Shown: piece after piece, positions 35,943 to 44,674 of the stretch | Position numbering within the stretch: the stretch's first letter is position 1 | How the letters are laid out: each line of letters starts with the position of its first letter | From: Duganella sp. CF517 | GTDB lineage: Bacteria > Pseudomonadota > Gammaproteobacteria > Burkholderiales > Burkholderiaceae_D | Reading direction: 5' to 3' | DNA length: 64,000 nucleotides | Assembly: GCF_900110275.1 (NCBI RefSeq) | Contig: NZ_FODC01000001.1 | Span: forward strand, 969,198-1,033,197 | The notes under the pieces: generated by a model | Seen by the model: the letters and a program-made list of their open reading frames with translations, nothing else | Databases searched by the model: none | What the model was told of the DNA's origin: nothing | Made by a program: the position numbers and the translations under genes

Positions 35943-38900
35943 AGCGCACCACCTTCGGCCGGCGTGTGTTTCAATGCCGGCCCATTCGGCTTGCCGCCGC
36001 CGAAGCGGCGCGCCAGGCTATCGAAGCCAAGGTAAATGACCGGCGTGGTGAACAAGGTCAGAAGCTGGCTGACGATCAAGCCGCCGAAGATCGCCAGGCC
36101 CAGTGGGCGGCGCAGTTCAGCGCCCTCGCCCCAGCCCAGCATCAGCGGCACGGCGGCGAACAGCGCCGCCAGGGTCGTCATCAGGATGGGACGGAAGCGC
36201 AGCAGCGCGGCCTGGTGGATCGCCTCGCGCGGCGGCTTGCCGCCTTCGCGTTCGGCGTCGATGGCGAAGTCGATCATCATGATCGCGTTCTTTTTGACGA
36301 TGCCGATCAGCAGGATGATGCCGATGATGCCGATCACGCCGAGGTCCTGGCCGCTGATCATCAGCGCCAGCAAGGCGCCGACGCCGGCCGACGGCAACGT
36401 CGACAGGATGGTCAGCGGATGCACGTAGCTTTCATACAGCACGCCCAGCACGATGTACACGCAGACCACCGCAGCCAGGATCAGCCAGAGCTGGTTGGAC
36501 AGCGAGGCCTGGTAGGCGCCGGATGCGCCGAGGAAGGTCAACGTCACCGACGGCGGGAACTTGATCTCGACGGCGGCCTGCCGGATGCTGTCGACCGCCG
36601 TGCCGAGCGAGACGCCGGCGGCGGTATCGAAGCCCAGGGTGGTGGCCGGATACTGGGCCACGTGCGTCACCTGCAACGGCGCCGGGCGCTCGCTGATGGT
36701 CGCCAGCGCCGACAGCGGCGTCGACTTGCCGGAACCGGTGCGCAACTGCAGATTGCCCAGGTCCTGCGGCGACGTGATGTCGTCGCTTTTCGCCTCGAGG
36801 ATCACGCGGTACTGGTTGGTCTCGGTGAAGATGGTCGAGACGATGCGCTGGCCGAAGGCGCTGTACAGCGCGTCGTCGATCGAGGCGGCGGTGACCGACA
36901 GGCGCGAGGCGGTATCGCGGTCGACGGTGATGTAGGCGGCGTTGGCGCTGGCGCCGACGTCGGAAACGACGTTGCGCAGCTCCTTTTTGGTGCGCATCTG
37001 CTCCGCGAGCTTGGTGGCCCATTCATTGACGGAGGCGTTGTCCGCGCCCTCGATCGACACGCGGAACTGGGTCGGCCCGGATTCGGCGTCGATGGTCAAG
37101 TCCTGGGTCGGCTGCAGATACAAGGTCAGGCCCGGGATCGTCGCCACGCGGTTGCGCAGCCGGTCCATGGTCTCCTGCTGGCTGCCGGTGCGCTCGCGTT
37201 TGAGGTTGATCAGCATGCTGCCGGTATGGAGCATGGTGTTGTTGGCGGCGTCGACGCCGACCACGGAGCTCAGGGTGGCCACGTCCGGGTCCTCCAGCAC
37301 CAGTCTCGCGGCCTGCTGCTGCAACTCGGCCATCCGGGCGTAGGAGACGGCCTTGCCGGTCTCCAGGCGCGCCTGCAGCTGCCCGGTGTCCTGGGTCGGG
37401 AACAGCCCTTTCGGGATCACCACGTACAGCAGCACCGTCAACAGCAAGGTGGCCAATGCCACCAGCAGGGTCAGGCCGCTGTGTTTGAGCACCCATATCA
37501 GCGCGCGGTCGTAATGACCGATCACCCAGTCGAAGAACTGCTGGAAGCGCACGGCGAAACGGCCCGGTTTCTCTTCGCCGTGGCTCTTGAGCCAGCGCGC
37601 CGACATCATCGGCACCAGGGTCAGCGACACCACGGCGGAAATCAGGATCGTGATCGCCAGCGCCATCGCGAACTCGCGGAACAGGCGGCCCACCACGTCG
37701 CCCATGAACAGCAGCGGGATCAGCACCGCGATCAGCGACACCGTCAGCGAAATGATGGTGAAGCCGATCTGCTTGGCGCCCTTGAGCGAGGCGGCCATCG
37801 GCGTCTCGCCCTCCTCGATGTAGCGGGCGATGTTCTCGATCATGACGATCGCATCGTCGACCACGAAGCCGGTGGCGATGGTCAGCGCCATCAGCGACAG
37901 GTTGTTCAGGCTATATCCGAGCAGGTACATGATGCCGCAGGTTCCGATCAGCGAGATCGGCACCGACAGGCTGGCGATCACGGTGGCGCGGATGCTGTGC
38001 AGGAAGGCGAAGATCACCAGCACCACCAGCAGCACCGCCAGCAGCAGTTCCATGCCGACGTGCGTGACCGAGGCGCGGATGCCGGTGGTGCGGTCGCTCA
38101 GCACCTCCAGCTTCATGGCGCCGGGCAGCCCCGCCTCCAGCTCCGGCAGGCGGGCCTTGATCGCATCGACCGTGGCGATGACGTTGGCGCCGGGCTGGCG
38201 CTGCACGTTGAGGATGATGGCCTGCTTGTTGCCGGACCACGCGCCCAGTTGCACGTTCTCGGCGCTGTCGACCACCTGCGCCACGTCGGCCAGGCGCACC
38301 GGGGCGCCGTTCTTGTACGCCAGGATCAGGTTCTGGTAATCCTTGGCGGCCACCAGCTGGTCGTTGGCGTTGATGGTGTAGGCGCGGGTCGGACCGTCGA
38401 AACTGCCCTTGGCGCCGTTGGCGTTGGCGGCGCTGATCGCGGTGCGCAAGGTGTCCAGTCCAAGGCCGTACGACGCCAGCGCATTGGTGTCGGCCTGGAT
38501 CCGCACCGCCGGCCGCTGGCCGCCGCTCAGGGTGACCAGGCCGACGCCGGAGACCTGGCTGATTTTCAGCGCCAGGCGCGTGTTGACGATGTTCTGCACC
38601 TCGGTCAGCGGCATCGTGTCGGAGGTGATCGCCAGGGTCAGCACCGGCGCGTCGGCCGGATTGACCTTGGCGTAGATCGGCGGCGCCGGCAAGTCGGTCG
38701 GCAGCAGCGAGGAGCCGGCGTTGATCGCGGCCTGCACTTCCTGCTCGGCCACCTCCAGCGTCTGGCCCAGGCCGAACTGCAGCGTGATGATGGAGACGCC
38801 GGCGGCGCTGGTGGAGCTCATGCGCTGCAAGCCGGCCATCTGGCCGAACTGGCGTTCCAGCGGCGCCGTCACGGTCTGCCCCATCACCTCGGGGCTGCCG

Positions 38901-39058
38901 CCGGGGTACAGCGTTTGCACCTGGATGGTGGGGAAATCGACCTGCGGCAGCGCCGACAGCGGCAGGAACTTGAAGCCGACCAGGCCGGCCAGCACGATCG
39001 CCAGCATCAGCAGCGAAGTCGCCACCGGCCGCTGGATGAATGGAGCGGATGGACTCAT
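35939..39058 (-). CDS. mdtB: RND efflux transporter, MdtB-like inner-membrane pump
   Basis: 1039 residues, typical of MdtB. It opens SPSAPFIQRPVATSLLMLAIVLAG and shows FPTIQVQTLYPGGSPEVM, GFVVDDAIVMIENIARYIEEGE with the helix-4 Asp pair, TQDTGQLQARLETGKAVSY and GVLYESYVHPLTILSTLPSAGVGALL. In E. coli, MdtB and MdtC form heterotrimers of two MdtB and one MdtC subunit, and the same arrangement is likely because both genes are adjacent and translationally coupled (start TAATG with the adaptor, ATGA with mdtC). No unusual insertion is seen in this copy. Confidence 0.93.
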   Translation of the reverse strand: MSPSAPFIQRPVATSLLMLAIVLAGLVGFKFLPLSALPQVDFPTIQVQTLYPGGSPEVMGQTVTAPLERQFGQMAGLQRMSSTSAAGVSIITLQFGLGQTLEVAEQEVQAAINAGSSLLPTDLPAPPIYAKVNPADAPVLTLAITSDTMPLTEVQNIVNTRLALKISQVSGVGLVTLSGGQRPAVRIQADTNALASYGLGLDTLRTAISAANANGAKGSFDGPTRAYTINANDQLVAAKDYQNLILAYKNGAPVRLADVAQVVDSAENVQLGAWSGNKQAIILNVQRQPGANVIATVDAIKARLPELEAGLPGAMKLEVLSDRTTGIRASVTHVGMELLLAVLLVVLVIFAFLHSIRATVIASLSVPISLIGTCGIMYLLGYSLNNLSLMALTIATGFVVDDAIVMIENIARYIEEGETPMAASLKGAKQIGFTIISLTVSLIAVLIPLLFMGDVVGRLFREFAMALAITILISAVVSLTLVPMMSARWLKSHGEEKPGRFAVRFQQFFDWVIGHYDRALIWVLKHSGLTLLVALATLLLTVLLYVVIPKGLFPTQDTGQLQARLETGKAVSYARMAELQQQAARLVLEDPDVATLSSVVGVDAANNTMLHTGSMLINLKRERTGSQQETMDRLRNRVATIPGLTLYLQPTQDLTIDAESGPTQFRVSIEGADNASVNEWATKLAEQMRTKKELRNVVSDVGASANAAYITVDRDTASRLSVTAASIDDALYSAFGQRIVSTIFTETNQYRVILEAKSDDITSPQDLGNLQLRTGSGKSTPLSALATISERPAPLQVTHVAQYPATTLGFDTAAGVSLGTAVDSIRQAAVEIKFPPSVTLTFLGASGAYQASLSNQLWLILAAVVCVYIVLGVLYESYVHPLTILSTLPSAGVGALLALMISGQDLGVIGIIGIILLIGIVKKNAIMMIDFAIDAEREGGKPPREAIHQAALLRFRPILMTTLAALFAAVPLMLGWGEGAELRRPLGLAIFGGLIVSQLLTLFTTPVIYLGFDSLARRFGGGKPNGPALKHTPAEGGAL

Positions 39059-40437
39059 TATTGTGCCGCGCCCTGTTCTTTGCGGTGACGGCGCTCGGCG
39101 GGCGGCGCCGACGCGCCTTCGGCGGCGGCCGGCGCGCCCGGCGCGGCGCCAGCGGCGGCGCCGGCGGCGCCAGCGCCATGCGCGCGGCGGCCGCCGCCGG
39201 CGCCCGGCAAGGTCACCTTGGCGCCTTCCTTGAGGCGGTCGGCGCCCTCGGTGATCACCTGCTCGCCGGCCTGCAGGCCGCTGGCGATTTGCACCTTGTC
39301 GACGGTGGCCTCGCCGCGCGTGATACTGCGCATGGTGACGCTCTTGTCGTCCTTGAGCACCCAGACGAAATCGCCCTTGGTGCCGTGGCGCACCGCGTTG
39401 ACCGGCACCATGATCGCGTCCTTGATGGTGCGCAGTTCCAGGCGCACGTTGACGAACTGGCTCGGGAACAGCGTCGACTTGGCATTGTCGAAGCGCGCCT
39501 TGGCCTTGACGGTGCCGGTCTGCGTGTCGACCTGGTTGTCCATCGCCGCGAACTTGCCGCTGTCGAGGGTATTGGTGCGGGTGCGGTCCAGCGCCAGCGC
39601 CGGCAGGGCCGCGCCGTCGTCCACGCGCTGCATCACGCCCGGCACGCTGTCCTGGGGGATCGAGAATTCCACGTCGATCGGCGACAACTGGGTGATCACG
39701 GCGATGCCGGTGGAGTCGCCGGAGCCGACCAGGTTGCCGATGTCGACCACGCGCAGGCCGACCCGGCCCGTGATCGGCGCGATGACCTTGGTGTAGCCCA
39801 GATTGAGCTTGGCCGTGCCCTCGGCGGCGCGGTCGGTCATGACCGTGCCTTCGAGCTGCTTGACCAGCGCGCCCTGCGTGTCGACGTCCTGGCGGGCGAT
39901 CGAATCCTGCTTGAGCAGCGTTTGATAGCGCTGCAGCGTCAGTTTGGCGTTTTCCAGCTGCGCCTCGTCGCGCTGGCGCTGGCCGCTGGCCTGCAGCAGC
40001 GCCATTTCGAACTGGCGCGGATCGATCTGCGCCAGCACCTGGCCGGCCTTGACCATCTGGCCTTCCTTGAACAGCACCTTTTGCAAGATGCCCGACACCT
40101 GCGGACGCACGGTGGTCGTCGCGGCGGCGGTCACGGTGCCCAGCGCATCGAGCGTGACCGGAATGTCGGCCTTCAGCGCCGTCGCCACGCCAACGGTGGT
40201 GGCCGGCGCGCCGCGCCGGCCGCCACCGGCGCCGGGACCACCGGGGCCGCCCGGGCCTCCGGGCCCGCCGGCGCCCGGCGGGCCGCCGGGCGCCGGCGCC
40301 GGCTGGTGCGTCAGGTACCAGGCCAGGCCGCCCAGCGCCGCCATCGCGGCGACAGCGATCACGCCGCCGACGACTTTACTGCGGCGGCTGCGCTTCGGTG
40401 GGTTGACGTTCTGAGTCGGCTTGGCTTGCGAATCCAT
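39058..40437 (-). CDS. mdtA: RND efflux periplasmic adaptor (MdtA-like)
   Basis: 459 residues from the ATG at 40437, which has AAAGGA eight bases upstream; the frame is open for ten codons further. A membrane anchor (about 22-40, VVGGVIAVAAMAALGGLAWYL) is followed by a Gly/Pro-rich linker of about 25 residues with PGG repeats, then a biotinyl-lipoyl domain (TVRPQVSGILQKVLFKEGQMVKAGQVLAQIDP), a hairpin, and beta-barrel and membrane-proximal domains. The C-terminus is Ala/Gly/Pro-rich. E. coli MdtA has about 415 residues and lacks the PGG linker and long tail. It heads the operon adaptor-mdtB-mdtC-OMF. Confidence 0.92.
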   Translation of the reverse strand: MDSQAKPTQNVNPPKRSRRSKVVGGVIAVAAMAALGGLAWYLTHQPAPAPGGPPGAGGPGGPGGPGGPGAGGGRRGAPATTVGVATALKADIPVTLDALGTVTAAATTTVRPQVSGILQKVLFKEGQMVKAGQVLAQIDPRQFEMALLQASGQRQRDEAQLENAKLTLQRYQTLLKQDSIARQDVDTQGALVKQLEGTVMTDRAAEGTAKLNLGYTKVIAPITGRVGLRVVDIGNLVGSGDSTGIAVITQLSPIDVEFSIPQDSVPGVMQRVDDGAALPALALDRTRTNTLDSGKFAAMDNQVDTQTGTVKAKARFDNAKSTLFPSQFVNVRLELRTIKDAIMVPVNAVRHGTKGDFVWVLKDDKSVTMRSITRGEATVDKVQIASGLQAGEQVITEGADRLKEGAKVTLPGAGGGRRAHGAGAAGAAAGAAPGAPAAAEGASAPPAERRHRKEQGAAQ

Positions 40438-40543
40438 TGTTATCCTTTTATAGGCTTGCGTGTCCATGACAAAAACACCATGGCGGTTGATGCGTGGACT
40501 CTAGCATATGCACCCTGCCCTGTCAGTGGCCTGCAACCCCGGG

Positions 40544-40562
40544 TTACAAACTCGCTACAAAA
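40544..40562. promoter_or_regulatory. TACAAA direct repeat at the RND / two-component divergent promoter
   Basis: TACAAA occurs at 40545-40550 and again at 40556-40561, 11 bases apart. Direct repeats one helical turn apart are the usual binding mode of OmpR-family regulators. The site lies in the 278-base gap between the adaptor gene and the response-regulator gene. Confidence 0.35.
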
Positions 40563-40594
40563 CAGGGGATTTCGCCCGGCGGCGTTCATCCCGC

Positions 40595-40609
40595 TTTACA
40601 TTTCTTTAC
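40595..40609 (-). promoter_or_regulatory. CpxR-like box (GTAAA-N5-GTAAA)
   Basis: Read on the minus strand, the sequence is GTAAA, five bases, GTAAA, a perfect match to the consensus established for the envelope-stress regulator CpxR. It lies between the divergent RND operon (starting at 40437) and the OmpR-family response regulator (starting at 40716). That position would allow control of both the efflux genes and the regulator itself. Confidence 0.5.
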
Positions 40610-40715
40610 GGGTTAGACATTCCGATGACATGCTTAAACGGCACACTTGCCCCTTTGACGATTGCGACATGGCGCCGCCCGCGCAACCTTGTGGAGCCGC
40701 GCGCCGGTCCGTAGA

Positions 40716-41459
40716 ATGAACCGAATGAATACGACAAACGACCGCATCCTGCTGGTGGAGGACGATCCCCGCCTGGCCGAGATGCTCACCGAGTACCTGA
40801 GCCAATCCGGCTTCCGCGTCACGCACGCGCCCAATGGGCGCACCGCCGTCGCCCACATCGCCGCCGGCGAGGTCGACGCCGTGGTGCTCGACCTGATGCT
40901 GCCCGATATGGACGGCCTGGAGGTCTGCCGCCAGGCACGCGCCGTCTCGGACGTGCCGGTGCTGATGCTGACCGCGCGCGGCGACGCCATCGACCGCATC
41001 GTCGGCCTGGAAATGGGCGCCGACGACTACCTGCCCAAGCCATTCGAGCCGCGCGAGCTGCTGGCGCGCCTGCGCGCCATCCTGCGCCGCCGGGTCGACC
41101 TGGGTCATCTGGACAGCGCGCGCCGCGGCGCGGGAGCGCCGGTGCGCGGCGACTTCCTGCGCTTCGGCCGGCTGGAGATCGACCCCGATTCGCACTCCGC
41201 CAGGATCGACGGCGTGCCCTGCGAATTGACCGCCTACCAGTTCGACCTGCTGCTGGTGCTGGCGCGCCACGCCGGGCGCGTGCTTTCGCGCGACAGCCTG
41301 ATGGAACTGCTCAAGGGCGAGCCGATCGAGGCGTTCGACCGCTCCATCGACGTCCACATGTCGCGCATCCGCGCCGCCGTCGAGGACGACCCCAAAAAAC
41401 CGCGCCGCATCATCACCGTGCGCGGCGCCGGCTACCTGTTCGCCAAGGTGCAGGATTGA
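40716..41459 (+). CDS. OmpR-family response regulator divergent to RND operon
   Basis: 247 residues from the ATG at 40716 (an ATG three codons later is equally possible and neither has a clear Shine-Dalgarno). Receiver domain with ILLVEDDP, phospho-acceptor Asp in VVLDLMLPDMDG, LMLTARGD and DDYLPKPFEPRELLARL; winged-helix DNA-binding domain (about 145-240) with LTAYQFDLLLVLARHAGRVLSRD and ending RRIITVRGAGYLFAKVQD. It overlaps its kinase partner by four bases. The gene pair is head-to-head with the RND efflux operon, and a CpxR-like box lies in between, so this regulator probably controls the pump. Confidence 0.92.
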   Translation: MNRMNTTNDRILLVEDDPRLAEMLTEYLSQSGFRVTHAPNGRTAVAHIAAGEVDAVVLDLMLPDMDGLEVCRQARAVSDVPVLMLTARGDAIDRIVGLEMGADDYLPKPFEPRELLARLRAILRRRVDLGHLDSARRGAGAPVRGDFLRFGRLEIDPDSHSARIDGVPCELTAYQFDLLLVLARHAGRVLSRDSLMELLKGEPIEAFDRSIDVHMSRIRAAVEDDPKKPRRIITVRGAGYLFAKVQD

Positions 41460-42724
41460 TGAAGCGCCTGAATTTTGGCCTGCCGCGCCTGTACATCCGC
41501 TTCTACGCGGCGATACTGGTCATCCTGCTGCTGTTTTCGCTGGCCGTGATGCAGGTGTGGCGCCGCGGCGGCGGGCCGCTGGAGCGCTCCAACGCCACCT
41601 TGTCGCGCGTGATGCAGAACGTGCTGGCGCCGCCGGACGCGCCGCGCGAGGCGCAACAGGCGGCGCTGGAGAACGTGGCCAGGGGCCTGAACGCGCACAT
41701 GACGCTCTACACCCGCGACTGGAAGCCGCTGGCGGTGGTCGGCGACCAGATCCCATCGCGCCACTGGCGCCAGCGCGGCATCACCGGCCCGCCGCCGGAA
41801 TCGTTCGTGCGGCTGCCCGACGGCCGCAAGCTGCTGTCGAGCGAGCCGCTGGGGTTCGCCCGGCCCAGGGCGATGCTGAACAACACGCTGATGCTGCTGG
41901 CGGTGGGACTGGGCATCGCCGCCTTCCCGCTGGTGCGCGGGCTGACCAAACGGCTCGAGCGGCTGCAGCACGGCGTCGACTTGCTGGGCGCGGGCGACCT
42001 GAAGGCGCGCGTGCAGGTCGAAGGCAAGGACGAGGTGGCGCGGCTCGCGCTCAGTTTCAACCGCACCGCCGACCAGATCGAGCGACTGGTCGGCGCGCAC
42101 AAGACGCTGCTGGCCAACGCCTCGCACGAATTGCGCACGCCGCTGGCGCGCATCCGTCTAGCGCTGGAGTTGATCAAGGACGGCGTCGACGCCAAGCGCC
42201 GCGCCGGACTGGAACAGGATATCGCCGAACTCAATGAGCTGCTCGACGAGATCCTGCTGGCCAGCCGGCTGGGGGCCGTGGTCGACGACACCACGCTGGA
42301 GGAAATCGACCTGCTGGCGTTGGCGGCCGAGGAATGCGCGCGTTACGACGACGCGGTGCTCGATGGCGAATCGGCGGTGATGCAGGGCGACCCGCGCCTG
42401 CTGCGGCGCCTGTTGCGCAATCTGCTGGAGAACGCGCACCGCCACGGCAAGCCGCCGGCGAACGTGGGCATCGCCAATGACGGTGGCACGGCCAGGCTGA
42501 CGGTGTGGGATGACGGACCGGGCGTGCCGGAAGCGGAATTCGAACAGGTGTTTGAGCCGTTTTATCGCCGCCGCAACACGCGCGACAACAGTGGCGCGGG
42601 ATTGGGACTGGCGCTGGTGCGGCAGATCGCGCGCCGCCATGGCGGCGAGGCGCGCTGTGTGTTGATGGCCGATGGGCGCAGCGGCTTCGAGATCACGCTG
42701 CCGCTGACACCGGGTAAACCATGA
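41456..42724 (+). CDS. Sensor histidine kinase (EnvZ/CpxA-like) for RND efflux
   Basis: 422 residues. First membrane helix about 13-35 (FYAAILVILLLFSLAVMQVW), a short periplasmic domain (about 36-140), second helix about 142-162, and HAMP (about 163-215). The H-box ANASHELRTPLARIRLALELI carries the phospho-His, followed by a HATPase domain with NLLENAHRHG, VWDDGPGVPEAEFE and GAGLGLALV. It overlaps the response regulator, and the periplasmic domain is compact and Arg/Pro-rich, similar in layout to CpxA/RstB-type kinases. The signal is unknown. Confidence 0.92.
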   Translation: MMKRLNFGLPRLYIRFYAAILVILLLFSLAVMQVWRRGGGPLERSNATLSRVMQNVLAPPDAPREAQQAALENVARGLNAHMTLYTRDWKPLAVVGDQIPSRHWRQRGITGPPPESFVRLPDGRKLLSSEPLGFARPRAMLNNTLMLLAVGLGIAAFPLVRGLTKRLERLQHGVDLLGAGDLKARVQVEGKDEVARLALSFNRTADQIERLVGAHKTLLANASHELRTPLARIRLALELIKDGVDAKRRAGLEQDIAELNELLDEILLASRLGAVVDDTTLEEIDLLALAAEECARYDDAVLDGESAVMQGDPRLLRRLLRNLLENAHRHGKPPANVGIANDGGTARLTVWDDGPGVPEAEFEQVFEPFYRRRNTRDNSGAGLGLALVRQIARRHGGEARCVLMADGRSGFEITLPLTPGKP

Positions 42725-42767
42725 TCCGTCGGCGGCCAGCACGGCGCCGCCGACGGCGGTCAATACA

Positions 42768-44642
42768 TCACGGCGACTCGCACAGGCAATGCGTGATCGC
42801 GGTGAACGGCTTGCGCGACGCCGTCAGCTCCGACAACCAACCCAAATCCCTGGCGATGCCGTTCGCCGCGCTTGGCGGCAAGCCGGTGCTGGCCGTCACG
42901 CCCAGGTTCACCTGCTGGCTGATGGCCTTGGCCACCGCCTGCGCGGCCGAACCACCCAGCATATCGATCACGCGATCGAACTTGCTGGTTTCGCGCTCGA
43001 TATACACCACGCGGAAATCCCCGCCAAGGCTGGCGCGCTTGGCGGCCGACTTCAACGCATCGTTATAGCTGCCCAGCGTATCGACCAGACCACGCTCCTT
43101 GGCCTGGGCGCCGGTCCATACGCGGCCCTGCGCCACCGCGTCGATTTTCTCCGGCGTGGTCTTGCGCGCCTTGGCCGCGCGGGTCGTGAACTCGGCGTAG
43201 ATATGGTTGATGCTGCCCTGGATGACCTGCGCGAAGCGCGGATCGAGCGGCCGCAAAGGATTGCCGGCGTCGCCCAGCCAGGTGGTCGGCTGGCCGGCGG
43301 TGTGGATGCCCAGCTTGTCGATCACCTTGTCGGCGGTCGGCAGGATCGCGAACACGCCGATCGAACCGGTGATGGTGTTCGGATCGGCGATCACCTCGTC
43401 GGACGCCATCGACATCCAGTAACCACCGGAAGCGGCCACGTTACCCATCGAGACCACCACCGGCTTGCCGGCGGCGCGCGTCAGTTCCAGCTCGCGGCGG
43501 ATCAACTCCGAGGCGAAGGCGCTGCCGCCGGGCGAATCGACACGCAGCACGATGGCCCTGATGCCGTTGTCCTCGCGCGCGGCGCGTATCAGCTTGGAGG
43601 TGGAATCGCCGCCGATGGAGCCGGGACCGGCGGTGCCGTCGCTGATCTCGCCCTGCGCCACGATCACGCCGACGGCGTCGCCGGTCAGCTTGTGCGGCGT
43701 GCGCGCCAGGTATTCGTCGAAGCCGACCTGGCGGAAGCTCTTGCCTTCCGCGTCCGGCGCGCCGCGCTTGATCATCAACTGGCGGATTTCATCGCGGGTT
43801 TTCAGGCCGTCGACCAGCTTGTCCGCCACCGACAGCTTGCCCATGTCGCCATTGAGCGCGGCCACCTGGGCGGGCAAGTCGTTGATGTTCTTCATGATCT
43901 GCCCCTGCGGCATCTTGCGCGCCTTCTCGACGTCGTTGGTGTACGCCGTCCACAGCGCGTTGTTCAGATACGACTCCGCCTCGCTGGCGGCCTGCGACGG
44001 GCCGTTGGCGACATAGGGCTCGCCGAAGCTCTTGTAGGTGCCCACGCGCAGCAGGTTGACCGTCACGCCGACTTTATCGAGGGCGTCGCGGTAGTAGTTG
44101 CGATAGCGGCCGAAGCCCTCCATCAGCACCATGCCCATCGGGTGCATGTACACCTCGTTGGCGTGCGAGGCGAGCAGGTACTGGCGCTGGTCGTAGCTGG
44201 AACCCCAGGCCACCACCGGCTTGCCGGAGGCCTTGAAGCGGTCCAGGCCCGCCGCCACTTCGCGCAGCATGGCCTGGCCGCCGCCTTCCATTTCGTCGGT
44301 CAGCAGCACGGCGGCGCCGATCGACGGGTCCTTGGCGGCCGTGTCGAGCACCGTCAGCACGTCGCGCAGCTGGATCATCTTCAGCGTTTCGCCACCGCGC
44401 GCGGTGGTGACCAGCGCCTCGCGCGCGCTGACGCTGGACTGTTCGACCAGTTGACCCTTCAGGTCCAGCACCAGCGTGGTCTTCGATTGCAGCGGCTTGA
44501 AGCCGCCGCCGAAGATGGCGTAGGCCAGCGCGATCAGCAACGCCAGGAACAGCAGGTTCAGGATCGTGCGGCGGCCGGCGTCGAGCGCGCGCCAAAAGAA
44601 AGCGAAGCCGCTACGAATGTAGGAAAACGGGGATCGGGCCAT
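42768..44642 (-). CDS. sppA: Signal peptide peptidase SppA, 67 kDa type
   Basis: 624 residues, a tandem-domain S49 protease that degrades cleaved signal peptides in the inner membrane. An N-terminal membrane helix is seen at about 24-45. The catalytic Lys lies in the first half (GTYKSFGEP, about residue 203) and the Ser nucleophile in the second (MGNVAASGGYWMS, about 405), the geometry known from E. coli SppA. Other signatures are GVIVAQGEISDG and IRAIVLRVDSPGGSAFASELIRRELE. The C-terminus carries an additional 60 or so residues of unknown role. It follows the sodium:solute symporter by 32 bases on the same strand. Confidence 0.94.
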   Translation of the reverse strand: MARSPFSYIRSGFAFFWRALDAGRRTILNLLFLALLIALAYAIFGGGFKPLQSKTTLVLDLKGQLVEQSSVSAREALVTTARGGETLKMIQLRDVLTVLDTAAKDPSIGAAVLLTDEMEGGGQAMLREVAAGLDRFKASGKPVVAWGSSYDQRQYLLASHANEVYMHPMGMVLMEGFGRYRNYYRDALDKVGVTVNLLRVGTYKSFGEPYVANGPSQAASEAESYLNNALWTAYTNDVEKARKMPQGQIMKNINDLPAQVAALNGDMGKLSVADKLVDGLKTRDEIRQLMIKRGAPDAEGKSFRQVGFDEYLARTPHKLTGDAVGVIVAQGEISDGTAGPGSIGGDSTSKLIRAAREDNGIRAIVLRVDSPGGSAFASELIRRELELTRAAGKPVVVSMGNVAASGGYWMSMASDEVIADPNTITGSIGVFAILPTADKVIDKLGIHTAGQPTTWLGDAGNPLRPLDPRFAQVIQGSINHIYAEFTTRAAKARKTTPEKIDAVAQGRVWTGAQAKERGLVDTLGSYNDALKSAAKRASLGGDFRVVYIERETSKFDRVIDMLGGSAAQAVAKAISQQVNLGVTASTGLPPSAANGIARDLGWLSELTASRKPFTAITHCLCESP

Positions 44643-44674
44643 TGATACTCCAAGTGATTGCGTAATTTACAAGA

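Noticed and set aside
35924-39088. A 1054-codon plus-strand frame opposite the MdtB-like gene.
   Set aside because: Shadow of the real RND gene: His/Arg/Gln/Gly-rich composition, no domain, and the minus strand encodes an intact pump.
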